A DNA stretch of 64,000 nucleotides from Cytobacillus firmus (GCF_023715565.1 NZ_JAMBOJ010000023.1:1-64000), one strand, 5' to 3'; counted from the first letter of the stretch, positions 33,268 through 41,669 are shown. A program made the numbers and translations. The notes: generated by a model not told the origin, from the letters alone.

Positions 33268-33567
33268 ATGAAAACAATGACTGTTAAAGAAGTAGAGCAG
33301 CAGCTTGCTGCAGGAGAAAAATTAAATATCATTGATGTGCGGGAAGCAGATGAGGTAAAAGAAGGAAAGATAGCTTCAGCTATTCATATTCCACTTGGAT
33401 TAATTGAATTCCGTATGCATGAGCTGGATAAGGATCAGGAATATGTTATGGTTTGCCGATCAGGGAACCGCAGTGGATTAGCTGCACGATTTCTTGAAGG
33501 ACAGGGGTTTACTGTCATTAACATGCTTGGTGGTATGATGAACTGGGAAGGAGCATTAGATTACTGA
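33268..33567 (+). CDS. Single-domain rhodanese sulfurtransferase
   Basis: A 99-residue cytosolic rhodanese (MKTMTVKEVEQQLAAGEKLNIIDVREADEV). The active-site loop is CRSGNRS with cysteine near 73, which carries the persulfide sulfur. LGGMMNWEG closes the domain. GAGGAG precedes the ATG and the gene follows the frameshifted rhodanese by 15 nt in one operon. It probably transfers sulfane sulfur between the pathway proteins encoded downstream. Confidence 0.88.
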   Translation: MKTMTVKEVEQQLAAGEKLNIIDVREADEVKEGKIASAIHIPLGLIEFRMHELDKDQEYVMVCRSGNRSGLAARFLEGQGFTVINMLGGMMNWEGALDY

Positions 33568-33591
33568 TCTGCAAGTGGCCAATAACAGGTG

Positions 33592-33636
33592 TTGACAGAA
33601 AGTCAAATATACTCTATTGCATACCCCGTTAGGTAT
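33592..33636 (+). promoter_or_regulatory. Putative promoter with CstR-like operator 3
   Basis: TTGACA, 17 nt, TATTGC (weak -10), followed by ATACC (33621-33625) and GGTAT (33632-33636) as an inverted repeat around CCGTTA. Confidence 0.55.
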
Positions 33637-33692
33637 TTTGAATCACTTTAAAAGCTTATAAAAAACAAATAAAATTATTTTTGATAATTAAA

Positions 33693-33707
33693 ATACCCGG
33701 TAGGGTA
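33693..33707 (+). promoter_or_regulatory. CstR-like operator 4
   Basis: TACCC (33694-33698) and GGGTA (33703-33707) around GGTA, just upstream of the ribosome site of the DsrE gene. Confidence 0.6.
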
Positions 33708-33723
33708 AGGGGAGGATAAAAGA

Positions 33724-34200
33724 TTGGAAAAGAAAAAAACAACAATCGTTCTATTCAGCGGAGATTATGACAAGGTGATGGCGGCTTATATCATTGCAAA
33801 CGGTGCAGCTGCTTACGATCATGAGGTAACCATCTTTCACACATTCTGGGGACTGAATGCTTTGAGAAAAGATGAGTCAATTCAAGTCAAAAAAACTTTT
33901 ATGGAAAAAATGTTTGGCAAAATGATGCCAAGAGGCCCGGAAAAAATGGGTTTATCTAAAATGAATATGGCTGGAATGGGTCCTAAGATGATCAAAGATA
34001 TTATGAAAAAGCACAACACAATGCCAGTAAGCGACCTTATTGAAATGGCAAAAGAACAGGAAATTAAGCTTGTAGCCTGTCAAATGACTGTTGATCTTCT
34101 TGGATTCAAACAGGAAGAAATAATTGATGGTGTGGAATATGCCGGTGTAGCTGCATATCTTGCAGATGCAGAAAACGGCAATGTCAACTTATTTATCTAA
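33724..34200 (+). CDS. yrkE: DsrE/DsrF/DrsH-like sulfur-carrier protein (YrkE-like)
   Basis: A 158-residue DsrE-fold protein (TTIVLFSGDYDKVMAAYIIANGAAAYDHEVTIFHTFWGLN...). A single conserved cysteine lies in LVACQMTVDLLGF (near 120), the place where DsrE2-type proteins carry persulfide. It starts at TTG with GGGGAGG about 8 nt upstream. Length and neighbours match YrkE. Its stop codon is part of the 8-bp target duplicated by MITE copy 3, which left the coding sequence intact. Confidence 0.85.
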   Translation: MEKKKTTIVLFSGDYDKVMAAYIIANGAAAYDHEVTIFHTFWGLNALRKDESIQVKKTFMEKMFGKMMPRGPEKMGLSKMNMAGMGPKMIKDIMKKHNTMPVSDLIEMAKEQEIKLVACQMTVDLLGFKQEEIIDGVEYAGVAAYLADAENGNVNLFI

Positions 34201-34476
34201 GGCTGTTTTCGCAAAGTTTGTTGCTTTTTATATTATATTTACTGAGTGATTGGAGCGGAAGGTGCGAGATCCTCGACAATGCATTCGCATTTTCTTCGTG
34301 CGGTGTTTACTCAAGGTAGCCAACGACCTATGGGAGTAGTGGGACAGGTGAGACCCTACAGACGCGCAGCGTCAAGGAGGTTCACCGCCCGCCCCGTGGT
34401 TCGCTGAGCATCCTCTCGCTGCAATCAACGGACAACATTAAATAAGCGAAAAACAACAATTTATACGAAAAGAGCC
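34201..34476 (+). mobile_element. MITE-like element, copy 3
   Basis: A 276-bp copy in the same orientation as copy 1, from GGCTGTTTTCGCAAAGTTTG to the complement of GGCTCTTTTCGTATAAATTG. It is flanked by TTATCTAA at 34193-34200 and 34477-34484. The left duplication contains the stop codon of the DsrE gene, so the insertion split the yrk cluster without breaking a gene. Confidence 0.88.
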
Positions 34477-34505
34477 TTATCTAAAGTTATAAGGAGGAAT
34501 AACTA

Positions 34506-35084
34506 ATGGAAACTTTAAAAACAAACTCTTCAGTAGATGCAAAGGGGCTTGCATGCCCAATGCCGATTGTAAAAACAAAAAAAGCAATAACTAACCTGAA
34601 TCCGGGGGAAGTGCTTGAGGTCCTTGCAACAGATAAAGGTTCAAAAGCAGATATTCAGGCCTGGGCAAAAAGCTCAGGACACCAATATCTTGGAACAATG
34701 GAAGAAGGAGGAGTGCTTAAGCATTATATACGGAAAGCAGGGGAAGGTGAAGAGCGCGAAGCTTCAACTTTTGAGCCTGTTGCCTCTAACGATGATCTTT
34801 TAAAAGAGATGGACTCTAATGATGATATTGTTGTTCTCGATGTCAGAGAACCTGCAGAATATGCATTCGGCCACATTCCCAATGCAATTTCGATTCCCTT
34901 CGGAGAATTGGAGGAGAGAATTAGCGAGCTGAACCAGGATAAAAAGATTTTTGTAGTATGCCGTACAGGGAGTCGAAGTGATATGGCTTCCCAGGTATTA
35001 GCTGAAAAAGGCTTCTCAAATGTAATTAATGTAGTGCCGGGAATGTCAGAATGGAATGGACCGAAAGAAACGAAGCTAGACTAA
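34506..35084 (+). CDS. yrkF: TusA-rhodanese fusion sulfurtransferase (YrkF/CstA-like)
   Basis: A 192-residue two-domain protein. Residues 8-80 are a TusA domain with the sulfur-carrying cysteine in [15 protein letters not shown]. Residues 95-190 are a rhodanese with active-site CRTGSRS (cysteine near 159). The same fusion is found in YrkF and, with further parts, in CstA of staphylococci, which pass persulfide sulfur. AAGGAGG precedes the ATG; MITE copy 3 lies directly upstream, so transcription must cross the element or start inside it. Confidence 0.9.
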   Translation: METLKTNSSVDAKGLACPMPIVKTKKAITNLNPGEVLEVLATDKGSKADIQAWAKSSGHQYLGTMEEGGVLKHYIRKAGEGEEREASTFEPVASNDDLLKEMDSNDDIVVLDVREPAEYAFGHIPNAISIPFGELEERISELNQDKKIFVVCRTGSRSDMASQVLAEKGFSNVINVVPGMSEWNGPKETKLD

Positions 35085-35101
35085 AATTTTTTAAGGCGAA
35101 C

Positions 35102-35119
35102 TATACATTAGGGGGTATA
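35102..35119 (+). promoter_or_regulatory. CstR-like operator 5
   Basis: TATAC (35102-35106) and GTATA (35115-35119) around ATTAGGGG, immediately upstream of the metallo-beta-lactamase gene; its G-run also serves as the ribosome site. Confidence 0.5.
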
Positions 35120-35125
35120 AAAATA

Positions 35126-36247
35126 ATGAAAGCAATGACTGCTGGTGAAGTAACAAAAAAGGTTATTCATAATGAAGAACTATTTATACTTGATGTACGT
35201 AATGAAACTGACTTTAACGATTGGAAGATTGAAGGCAAAAACTTTGCATACTTGAATGTTCCTTACTTTGACCTTCTTGATGGTGTAGAATCCATTCTGG
35301 ATAAAATTCCGTCTGATAAAGAGCTTTTGGTAGTGTGTGCAAAAGAAGGTTCTTCTGTCATGGTCGCAGAAATGCTTGAAGACGCAGGACGCGATGCTTC
35401 TTACCTTGCAGGTGGAATGAAATCATGGAGTGAACATCTTGAGCCTGTTAAAGTGGGCGATTTAAAGGATGGCGGAGAAATGTATCAATTTGTCCGCATC
35501 GGAAAAGGCTGCCTTTCCTACATGGTGATTTCAAACGGTGAAGCTGCAATCGTTGATGCAACAAGAATGACAGACGTATTTACTGATTTTGCTGCAGAAA
35601 AGAATGCAGAGATTAAGCATGTATTTGATACACATCTTCATGCAGATCATATTTCTGGCGGACGCAAAATTGCTGAAAAAACGGGTGCTTCCTACTGGCT
35701 TCCTCCTAAGGATGCTGAAGAAGTAACATTTGAATACAGCCGTCTTGAAGATGGAAACGAAGTTATGGTTGGTTCTGCTAAAATCAGCATTCAAGCTATT
35801 TACTCTCCAGGCCATACTATTGGCTCAACATCTTTTGTAGTGGACGATCAATACCTTCTTTCGGGTGATATACTATTCATCGATTCTATCGGACGTCCTG
35901 ACCTTGCCGGTAAAGCCGGGGATTGGGCTGGAGATTTAAGAGGAACACTTTATAAGCGCTATAAAGACCTTTCAGACGAATTAGTTGTTATGCCTGCACA
36001 CTTCATGATTATTGAAGAATTGAATGAGGATGGCAGCGTATCAGAAAAACTTGGCACATTATTTGCCGAAAATCACGGATTAAATATCGAAGACGAAGGT
36101 GAGTTCAGAAAGTTAGTTTCTGAAAATCTTCCTCCTCAGCCAAATGCTTATCAGGAAATCCGAGAAACAAATATGGGAAAAATCAGCCCGGACGAAGAAA
36201 AGCAGCATGAGATGGAAATCGGTCCCAATCGCTGTGCTGTAAGATAA
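35126..36247 (+). CDS. yrkH: Rhodanese-metallo-beta-lactamase fusion, persulfide dioxygenase-like (YrkH)
   Basis: A 373-residue fusion. Residues 1-100 are a rhodanese-like domain whose loop reads VVCAKEGSS. Residues about 110-340 are a metallo-beta-lactamase domain with [11 protein letters not shown] (near 172), the metal-binding pattern of glyoxalase II/ETHE1 persulfide dioxygenases, and [15 protein letters not shown] (near 248). Such proteins oxidise persulfides to sulfite or thiosulfate; CstB does this with the domains in the reverse order. The ATG at 35126 is used; the frame extends upstream into the preceding gene. Confidence 0.88.
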   Translation: MKAMTAGEVTKKVIHNEELFILDVRNETDFNDWKIEGKNFAYLNVPYFDLLDGVESILDKIPSDKELLVVCAKEGSSVMVAEMLEDAGRDASYLAGGMKSWSEHLEPVKVGDLKDGGEMYQFVRIGKGCLSYMVISNGEAAIVDATRMTDVFTDFAAEKNAEIKHVFDTHLHADHISGGRKIAEKTGASYWLPPKDAEEVTFEYSRLEDGNEVMVGSAKISIQAIYSPGHTIGSTSFVVDDQYLLSGDILFIDSIGRPDLAGKAGDWAGDLRGTLYKRYKDLSDELVVMPAHFMIIEELNEDGSVSEKLGTLFAENHGLNIEDEGEFRKLVSENLPPQPNAYQEIRETNMGKISPDEEKQHEMEIGPNRCAVR

Positions 36248-36290
36248 TCCTTTTGTCAAAAACTAACAATAAAATTTGGGGGAATGAAAT

Positions 36291-36518
36291 ATGAATGCAG
36301 CAAAAATTCTGGATGCAAAAGGCTTAGCTTGTCCGATGCCAATCGTAAAAACGAAGAAAGCAATAGGAGAAATCGAATCAGGGCAAGTGCTTGAAGTTCA
36401 TACAACAGATAAAGGCGCTGTTAAAGATTTGGCTGCCTGGACAGAGTCAACAGGACATGAGCTTTTAAAACATGAGGATGACAACGGAGTGTTAAAGTTC
36501 TGGATAAAAAAAGGCTGA
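36291..36518 (+). CDS. yrkI: TusA-family sulfur-carrier protein (YrkI-like)
   Basis: A 75-residue single-domain TusA/SirA protein with the sulfur-accepting cysteine in [15 protein letters not shown] (near 14). It closely resembles the N-terminal domain of the TusA-rhodanese fusion 1.8 kb upstream. It likely moves sulfane sulfur between the rhodaneses and the dioxygenase. GGGGG precedes the ATG. Confidence 0.9.
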   Translation: MNAAKILDAKGLACPMPIVKTKKAIGEIESGQVLEVHTTDKGAVKDLAAWTESTGHELLKHEDDNGVLKFWIKKG

Positions 36519-36582
36519 TCTATTGAAAAGATAAAAGGGGGGTTCAACTCCCTTTTATTGCTTAAAAGGAGGGAGTGGCCAC

Positions 36583-37359
36583 ATGGATTTTACTTTTTTG
36601 ATCGTCATATTTTTAATTGGTTTTATCGGGTCTTATATTTCCGGAATGGTGGGAATTGGCGGATCAATCATTAAGTACCCAATGCTATTATACATTCCGC
36701 CGTTGTTTGGATTAGCTGCCTTTTCTGCTCATGAAGTTTCAGGAATCAGTGCTGTACAGGTGTTTTTTGCAACAATCGGAGGTGTCTGGGCCTACAGGAA
36801 AGGCGGATATCTGAATAAAACTCTAATTATTTATATGGGTTCAGCCATATTAGTCGGGAGTTTAATCGGAAGCTACGGTTCAAGGTTTATGACTGAAGGC
36901 GGCATTAATCTTGTTTATGGAGTTTTAGCTTTAATTGCTGCAATCATGATGTTTGTGCCGAAAAAAGGCTTGGATGCTATCCCTTTGGATCAAGTAAAGT
37001 TCAATAAATGGCTTGCAGCCTTCTTTGCTTTAATTGTCGGCATCGGGGCTGGTATCGTCGGTGCAGCAGGTGCCTTTTTACTGGTTCCTATTATGCTGGT
37101 TGTATTGAAAATTCCTACAAGGATGACGATTGCGACATCACTGGCAATAACGTTTATTTCATCGATTGGATCTACAGCTGGCAAATTGGCAACCGGACAG
37201 GTGGACTATGTCCCTGCAGCCATTATGATTATTGCCAGCTTAATTGCTTCTCCATTAGGAGCTGCTTCAGGAAAGAAAGTAAATACAAAAATTCTCCAGG
37301 TTATTTTGGCTGTACTAATCCTGGCTACATCCATTAAGATCTGGATGGATATATTATAA
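36583..37359 (+). CDS. yrkJ: TSUP/TauE-SafE-family membrane transporter (YrkJ-like)
   Basis: A 258-residue membrane protein with about eight segments and the two TSUP repeats ([21 protein letters not shown] at the N-terminus; [20 protein letters not shown] in the second half). This family exports sulfite, thiosulfate, sulfoacetate or related anions. As the last gene of the persulfide cluster it probably exports the sulfite or thiosulfate formed by the upstream enzymes. AAAGGAGGGAG precedes the ATG. A GC-rich hairpin without a T-run follows at 37370-37391. Confidence 0.88.
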   Translation: MDFTFLIVIFLIGFIGSYISGMVGIGGSIIKYPMLLYIPPLFGLAAFSAHEVSGISAVQVFFATIGGVWAYRKGGYLNKTLIIYMGSAILVGSLIGSYGSRFMTEGGINLVYGVLALIAAIMMFVPKKGLDAIPLDQVKFNKWLAAFFALIVGIGAGIVGAAGAFLLVPIMLVVLKIPTRMTIATSLAITFISSIGSTAGKLATGQVDYVPAAIMIIASLIASPLGAASGKKVNTKILQVILAVLILATSIKIWMDIL

Positions 37360-37477
37360 TTTTGGGGAGGGAGCAGCTGATGCTGTTCCCATTAATGCTT
37401 AACCTATGGTTAACCGGTAAAAAATAATCGTATACTTCAGATAAAGGAGAGCTGTTTCTGGAAGAAACCAAAGAATC

Positions 37478-38371
37478 TTAATGAATGGCTTTCTTTTTAA
37501 ATCTTCCGCCCCTGACTTCCGCAATATCAGCAACTGCTAAAAAAGCACTGGGATCTGTTTCTTCAACGATGGCTTTTAATTTTGCCTCTTCCAGTCTAGT
37601 GATGACACAAAAGATTACTTTTTTATCATCCCCTGTGTAAGCACCTTCCCCATTTAAGTAGGTAACTCCTCTTCCAAGACGTGCCAGGATCGCTTCGCCG
37701 ATAACCTTATGCTGATCACTGATGATCCATGCTGATTTTGATTCATCCAGCCCGCTGATCACCACATCAATTGTTTTGAAAGCAATGAAATAAGCGAGGA
37801 TGGAATACATGGCTCTGTTCCAGCCGAAAACAAAGCCTGCCGTAGCAAATATGAAGATATTGAAAAACATAATAATTTCCCCGACAGAGAATGGGAGTTT
37901 TTTATTTACCAGAATGGCCAGAATCTCTGTTCCATCTAAGGATCCTCCATACCTGATTACCATGCCGACCCCAACACCAAGAACAATGCCGCCAAATACA
38001 GTTGCTAATAGTAAATCCTCTGTAAAAACAGGAACATCATGCAAAAGAAGGGTGGCTGATGATAATACGGCAATCCCGAGCAGCGTAGATAACGCAAAGG
38101 TTTTCCCTATCTGTTTGTATCCTATGTAAAAAAATGGGATGTTAAGGATGAAAATAAACCAGCCAAGCTGCCAGCCGGACAGGTGAGAGAGGATAATGGA
38201 GATGCCTACTATTCCACCGTCCAGAATTTTATTTGGCACAAGGAACTCTTCAATCCCCACGCCCATAAGTATGGCTCCAACTATGATGAAGAAAATTCTT
38301 TTTGCAAGCTTTCCTTTAGTCAATCCTTTATGTACATTTGCTTCAACAGCCGTTTCGTGTGATACGTTCAT
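37478..38371 (-). CDS. YitT-family membrane protein (DUF2179)
   Basis: A 297-residue protein with five to six membrane segments in the N-terminal two thirds (GAILMGVGIEEFLVPNKILDGGIVGIS...) and a C-terminal cytosolic DUF2179 domain (VIFCVITRLEEAKLKAIVEETDPSAFLAVADIAEVRGG). Members are common multi-copy membrane proteins of Bacillus with no established biochemical role. The start follows GGGGGTC. Confidence 0.88.
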   Translation of the reverse strand: MNVSHETAVEANVHKGLTKGKLAKRIFFIIVGAILMGVGIEEFLVPNKILDGGIVGISIILSHLSGWQLGWFIFILNIPFFYIGYKQIGKTFALSTLLGIAVLSSATLLLHDVPVFTEDLLLATVFGGIVLGVGVGMVIRYGGSLDGTEILAILVNKKLPFSVGEIIMFFNIFIFATAGFVFGWNRAMYSILAYFIAFKTIDVVISGLDESKSAWIISDQHKVIGEAILARLGRGVTYLNGEGAYTGDDKKVIFCVITRLEEAKLKAIVEETDPSAFLAVADIAEVRGGRFKKKAIH

Positions 38372-38687
38372 AAATGACCCCCATTTTATATGATATCCAA
38401 GTATCTGTATAAGCTAATAATATAATATGATTGCTTGTGCCATTTTAGCTCAAACCAATTAATCGGCAAGTGTGACAATTACTATATCTAATTATAACAT
38501 TTCTTATATTAGATGGGGGATTCCGGGATTACAATAATGCGCTCAGTTCTGTAATCCTTTGTAAAGATCAGTTAGGGATCCTTTTTACCAGTCTGATTGA
38601 ATATTTTATGAAAATACGATTAGTGCAAAGCTCTTCGGGGAAATAAACACATACAAGCTATTAGCTGCATAGGGGAGGGATAGTTAC
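38372..38687. other. Intergenic region with one weak inverted repeat
   Basis: A 316-bp gap between divergent genes. GATTACA and TGTAATC form a 7-bp inverted repeat near 38526-38556. No clear promoter pair was identified. Confidence 0.4.
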
Positions 38688-39590
38688 ATGCATAAGGTTA
38701 TTCAATTTGGCAAGAAGCTCGGGAAGGAGTTTAAGAATGATCGGGCAACCGGGCTTGCAGCCGAACAAGCCTATTATTATATGCTCTCCATTTTTCCTTT
38801 ATTAATTCTGCTTATCTCCATTGTTCCATATCTATCACTGGATCCTCAAAAAGCATTAACCAATCTGCAGAGTGTAATGCCTTCTGATTCGTTTAGTGTA
38901 ATCAAGGATAATGTGGTAGATGTCATTACGAAGCCAAACCGCGGTCTATTGACATTTGGTATTATCGGTACATTATGGTCGGCTTCTAATGGAATGCAGG
39001 CTTTCATAAGGGCTATGAATGATGCGTTTGATGTAGAGGAATCGAGATCATTTATAAAATCAAGACTGGTTTCCATAGGCTTAACACTTGGACTGCTTGC
39101 AGCATTCATTGTTGCCATGGTTCTTCCTGTATTCGGGAAAGTGATCCTGAATTTGATTGGAAATTTTATAAATATTTCTGATGGGATGCAAACTCTGATC
39201 AATATATTGAGATGGGCAGTTGCTTTTGTAATCATGGTTACAGTTCTGGCCATTCTTTATAAGGTCGCACCGAATAAACATTTTCCTTTCAAACATGTAT
39301 TGCCGGGTGCAATAGCCGCCACGGTTATGTGGCAAATAATATCTTTTGGCTTATCCTTTTACGTAAGCAATTTCGGAAATTATTCAGCCACATATGGGAG
39401 TCTTGGCGGAGTTATTGTATTAATGCTTTGGTTCTTTTTGACCGGCCTTGCACTTGTTATTGGCGGAGAAATAAGTGCTCTCTATCACAGAAATAATACA
39501 TTCAAACCGGGCAGGGGGAAGAAAGAAGATAAAAAAGATCCTAATGTACAATCGGATGGAGAAGCGTATCGTACACTTTCAATTAAATAA
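38688..39590 (+). CDS. YihY/BrkB-family membrane protein
   Basis: A 300-residue protein with about six membrane segments. The family pattern includes GLAAEQAYYYMLSIFPLLILL, TFGIIGTLWSASNGMQAFIRAMNDAF and the GSLGGVIVLMLWFFLTGLALVIGGEI signature. Although once called RNase BN, the family is now regarded as membrane proteins of unknown function. A long perfect terminator palindrome starts at its stop codon. Confidence 0.88.
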   Translation: MHKVIQFGKKLGKEFKNDRATGLAAEQAYYYMLSIFPLLILLISIVPYLSLDPQKALTNLQSVMPSDSFSVIKDNVVDVITKPNRGLLTFGIIGTLWSASNGMQAFIRAMNDAFDVEESRSFIKSRLVSIGLTLGLLAAFIVAMVLPVFGKVILNLIGNFINISDGMQTLINILRWAVAFVIMVTVLAILYKVAPNKHFPFKHVLPGAIAATVMWQIISFGLSFYVSNFGNYSATYGSLGGVIVLMLWFFLTGLALVIGGEISALYHRNNTFKPGRGKKEDKKDPNVQSDGEAYRTLSIK

Positions 39591-39636
39591 GACGAAATAA
39601 AACGAGGGCGCAGCCCTCGTTTTATTTCGTCTTATT
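39586..39636. terminator. Very long perfect terminator palindrome
   Basis: The 24-nt arms 39586-39609 and 39613-39636 are exact inverted copies around a 3-nt loop (core CGAGGGC-GCA-GCCCTCG followed by TTTTATTTC). The left arm includes the brkB stop codon. Confidence 0.85.
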
Positions 39637-39678
39637 CTAACGGGGCAGTAAGACCCCCACTGATTGAAGTTTCACTTT
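39636..39678 (-). repeat. Mini-copy of the structured 17.8-kb element
   Basis: On the minus strand it reads AAAGTGAAACTTCAATCAG, then TGGGGG, then TCTTACTGCCCCGTTAG. The first part matches the left end of the element at 17757 and the last part its right end at about 18070-18086, as expected for an internally deleted derivative. It supplies the stop codon of the overlapping minus-strand gene. Confidence 0.55.
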
Positions 39679-39986
39679 ATATGATGGATAAAAGGTATTT
39701 TAATGTTCCACCACTTTTTTATTTTTTTCGGTGTTTCTTTAACAGCATCCACTGTATTATTAAATGTTTGTTTCTTAATATTGATATCCTTTTGGATTTC
39801 TTTCTGGGTTGCTGTCAGTTCGTCAACTCCATTTTTTACTTGATCTGCTTTTAGCTGCATGACAGTGCTTATTGCTGTCAGCTTCTTAATTGCGGGTTTG
39901 GCATCCTTGTACATTTTAAAAGCATATATGCCGAGAAAAATCAGGGATGCTGCTATAAGAATCAAGCTTGCATAAATAATGAACAT
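39672..39986 (-). CDS. Small membrane-anchored coiled-coil protein (DUF948-like)
   Basis: A 104-residue protein with one N-terminal membrane segment (about 1-22, FIIYASLILIAASLIFLGIYA) and a helical heptad-rich domain (LTAISTVMQLKADQVKNGVDELTATQKEIQ). This layout resembles DUF948/YtxG-type general-stress proteins, but the match is not certain. The ATG at 39986 is preferred because GAGGAGG precedes it. The last codons and stop derive from the mini-repeat. Confidence 0.6.
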   Translation of the reverse strand: MFIIYASLILIAASLIFLGIYAFKMYKDAKPAIKKLTAISTVMQLKADQVKNGVDELTATQKEIQKDINIKKQTFNNTVDAVKETPKKIKKWWNIKIPFIHHIK

Positions 39987-40105
39987 TACGGCCTGCCTCC
40001 TCAAGTTGGGTTTTCTTATTATTTACCCATTAACTCATAAAATTAACGTTAAATCTTTTTAACCAACTTCAAGATAAAAGGGAATTCTCAGAATAAATTA
40101 AAGAA

Positions 40106-40134
40106 TTGACGTCCAAATGTGATTTTGCTAGAAT
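40106..40134 (+). promoter_or_regulatory. Promoter of the riboswitch-controlled purine permease
   Basis: TTGACG, 17 nt, TAGAAT: a good SigA promoter placing the transcript start near 40141, about 60 nt before the aptamer. Confidence 0.72.
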
Positions 40135-40201
40135 TGGTTTCATTATATCAACATATTGTGTTTGAGCAGTACACTGATTGGTGTGCTGTGTCTTACATTT
40201 T

Positions 40202-40270
40202 ACCTGTATATGTTCAGAGATAGGGTCTGAGCGTTTCTACCGGGCTGCCGTAAATAGCTTGACTACAGGG
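40202..40270 (+). ncRNA. Purine (guanine-type) riboswitch aptamer
   Basis: The conserved pieces occur in order: the P1 5' strand ACCTGTA with TATG, GGGTCTGAGC, GTTTCTACC, CCGTAAA and GACTACAGG closing P1. The specificity position in GACTAC is C, which defines guanine/hypoxanthine binding; adenine riboswitches have T there. A terminator hairpin lies downstream. Confidence 0.9.
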
Positions 40271-40321
40271 GATATAGCTTGTTTGAATAGGCATGCTATT
40301 TTCTTCTGTTTTCCTTATGGC

Positions 40322-40348
40322 AGCTTCGCATCTTGCGGAGCTTTTTTT
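40322..40348 (+). terminator. Riboswitch-controlled terminator
   Basis: AGCTTCGCA and TGCGGAGCT pair (one wobble) around TCT and are followed by T7. It precedes the permease ribosome site by about 20 nt, as in guanine-repressed purine genes. Confidence 0.8.
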
Positions 40349-40373
40349 ATTTTCCAAAAAAGGAGGGAATGGC

Positions 40374-41669
40374 ATGTCATCTTTTTTCCGGTTTCATGAA
40401 AGAGAAACATCATACAAACAGGAAACAATTGCAGGTTTAACCACGTTTTTATCAATGGCATATATTCTAATTGTAAATCCCATTATCCTTAGCCAGGCCG
40501 GAATGGATAAAGGGGCCGTGTTTACTGCTACGGCACTCTCGGCTATTATTGGCTCCTTATTAATTGGCCTGCTGTCCAATTATCCGATCGGGATTGCCCC
40601 GAGCATGGGTCTCAATTCTTTCTTCACTTTTTCGGTTTGCATCGGAATGGGTATTCCGTGGCAAACCGCATTAACAGGTGTATTTATCTCAGGGATCTTA
40701 TTTGTGATTTTAAGTTTATTAAAAATACGCGAAAAAATTATTAACATTATACCTAAGGATTTAAAGCATGCAATTGCTGGCGGCATCGGATTTTTTATTG
40801 CTTTCATCGGATTGAAGAATGCGGGCCTTGTTGTAGGAAATGATGCCACATTTGTGGCGATTGGCGATATCAAATCCCCAGTGACACTGCTGGCTGTTTT
40901 CTGTTTTATATTAACTATCATATTGATGGTAAGAGGAGTTAAAGGGGCCATTTTCTATGGTATGGTCATTTCAGCTGCTGCAGGAATGTTAATTGGCCTT
41001 ATTGATAAGCCGGAAAAAATCGTGGGGGCCATTCCGAGTCTTGAACCGACATTTGGTGAGGTTTTTCTTCATATCGATCAAGTATTTACTCCGGAAATGC
41101 TGGCAGTAATATTTACTTTCTTATTTGTTGCCTTTTTTGATACAGCAGGAGCCTTAATTGCAATTGCAAGTCAGGCTGGCCTTATGAAAAATAATGAAAT
41201 TCCTAATGCCGGCAAAGCGCTTTTGGCTGATTCCAGTGCAACAGTAGTAGGCTCTGTGCTTGGAACTTCTACAACTGCTTCTATGATTGAGTCCAGCTCA
41301 GGGATTGCGGCTGGAGGCAGAACAGGTTTTACATCAGTAATCATCTCTGCATGCTTCACGATTGCTTTATTCTTTTCTCCATTGCTCAGTGTGATAACGG
41401 CTGAAGTAACATCGCCGGCACTAATCATAGTTGGAGCACTGATGGCCATGGAGGTAAAACATATTGACTGGGGTAAACTGGAAATCGCAATTCCTGCGTT
41501 CGTGACCATCTTAATGATGCCTTTGACCTTCAGTGTAGCAACAGGGATTGCACTCGGTTTTATTTTATACCCAATTACAATGCTGGCACTTAAAAGGCCA
41601 AAAGAAATTCATCCCATCATGTATGGACTGTGTATTGCATTTATGGGTTATTTTGTTTATCTAGCATAA
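40374..41669 (+). CDS. NCS2-family purine permease under guanine riboswitch
   Basis: A 431-residue paralogue of the permease at 154, with the same marks: AGLTTFLSMAYILIVNP, NYPIGIAPSMGLNSFF and GTSTTASMIESSSGIAAGGRTG. It should be a purine:proton symporter for guanine and hypoxanthine. The riboswitch upstream implies repression when guanine is plentiful, as for pbuG in B. subtilis. The ATG at 40374 follows AAGGAGGG; the longer frame runs into the terminator hairpin. Confidence 0.9.
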   Translation: MSSFFRFHERETSYKQETIAGLTTFLSMAYILIVNPIILSQAGMDKGAVFTATALSAIIGSLLIGLLSNYPIGIAPSMGLNSFFTFSVCIGMGIPWQTALTGVFISGILFVILSLLKIREKIINIIPKDLKHAIAGGIGFFIAFIGLKNAGLVVGNDATFVAIGDIKSPVTLLAVFCFILTIILMVRGVKGAIFYGMVISAAAGMLIGLIDKPEKIVGAIPSLEPTFGEVFLHIDQVFTPEMLAVIFTFLFVAFFDTAGALIAIASQAGLMKNNEIPNAGKALLADSSATVVGSVLGTSTTASMIESSSGIAAGGRTGFTSVIISACFTIALFFSPLLSVITAEVTSPALIIVGALMAMEVKHIDWGKLEIAIPAFVTILMMPLTFSVATGIALGFILYPITMLALKRPKEIHPIMYGLCIAFMGYFVYLA

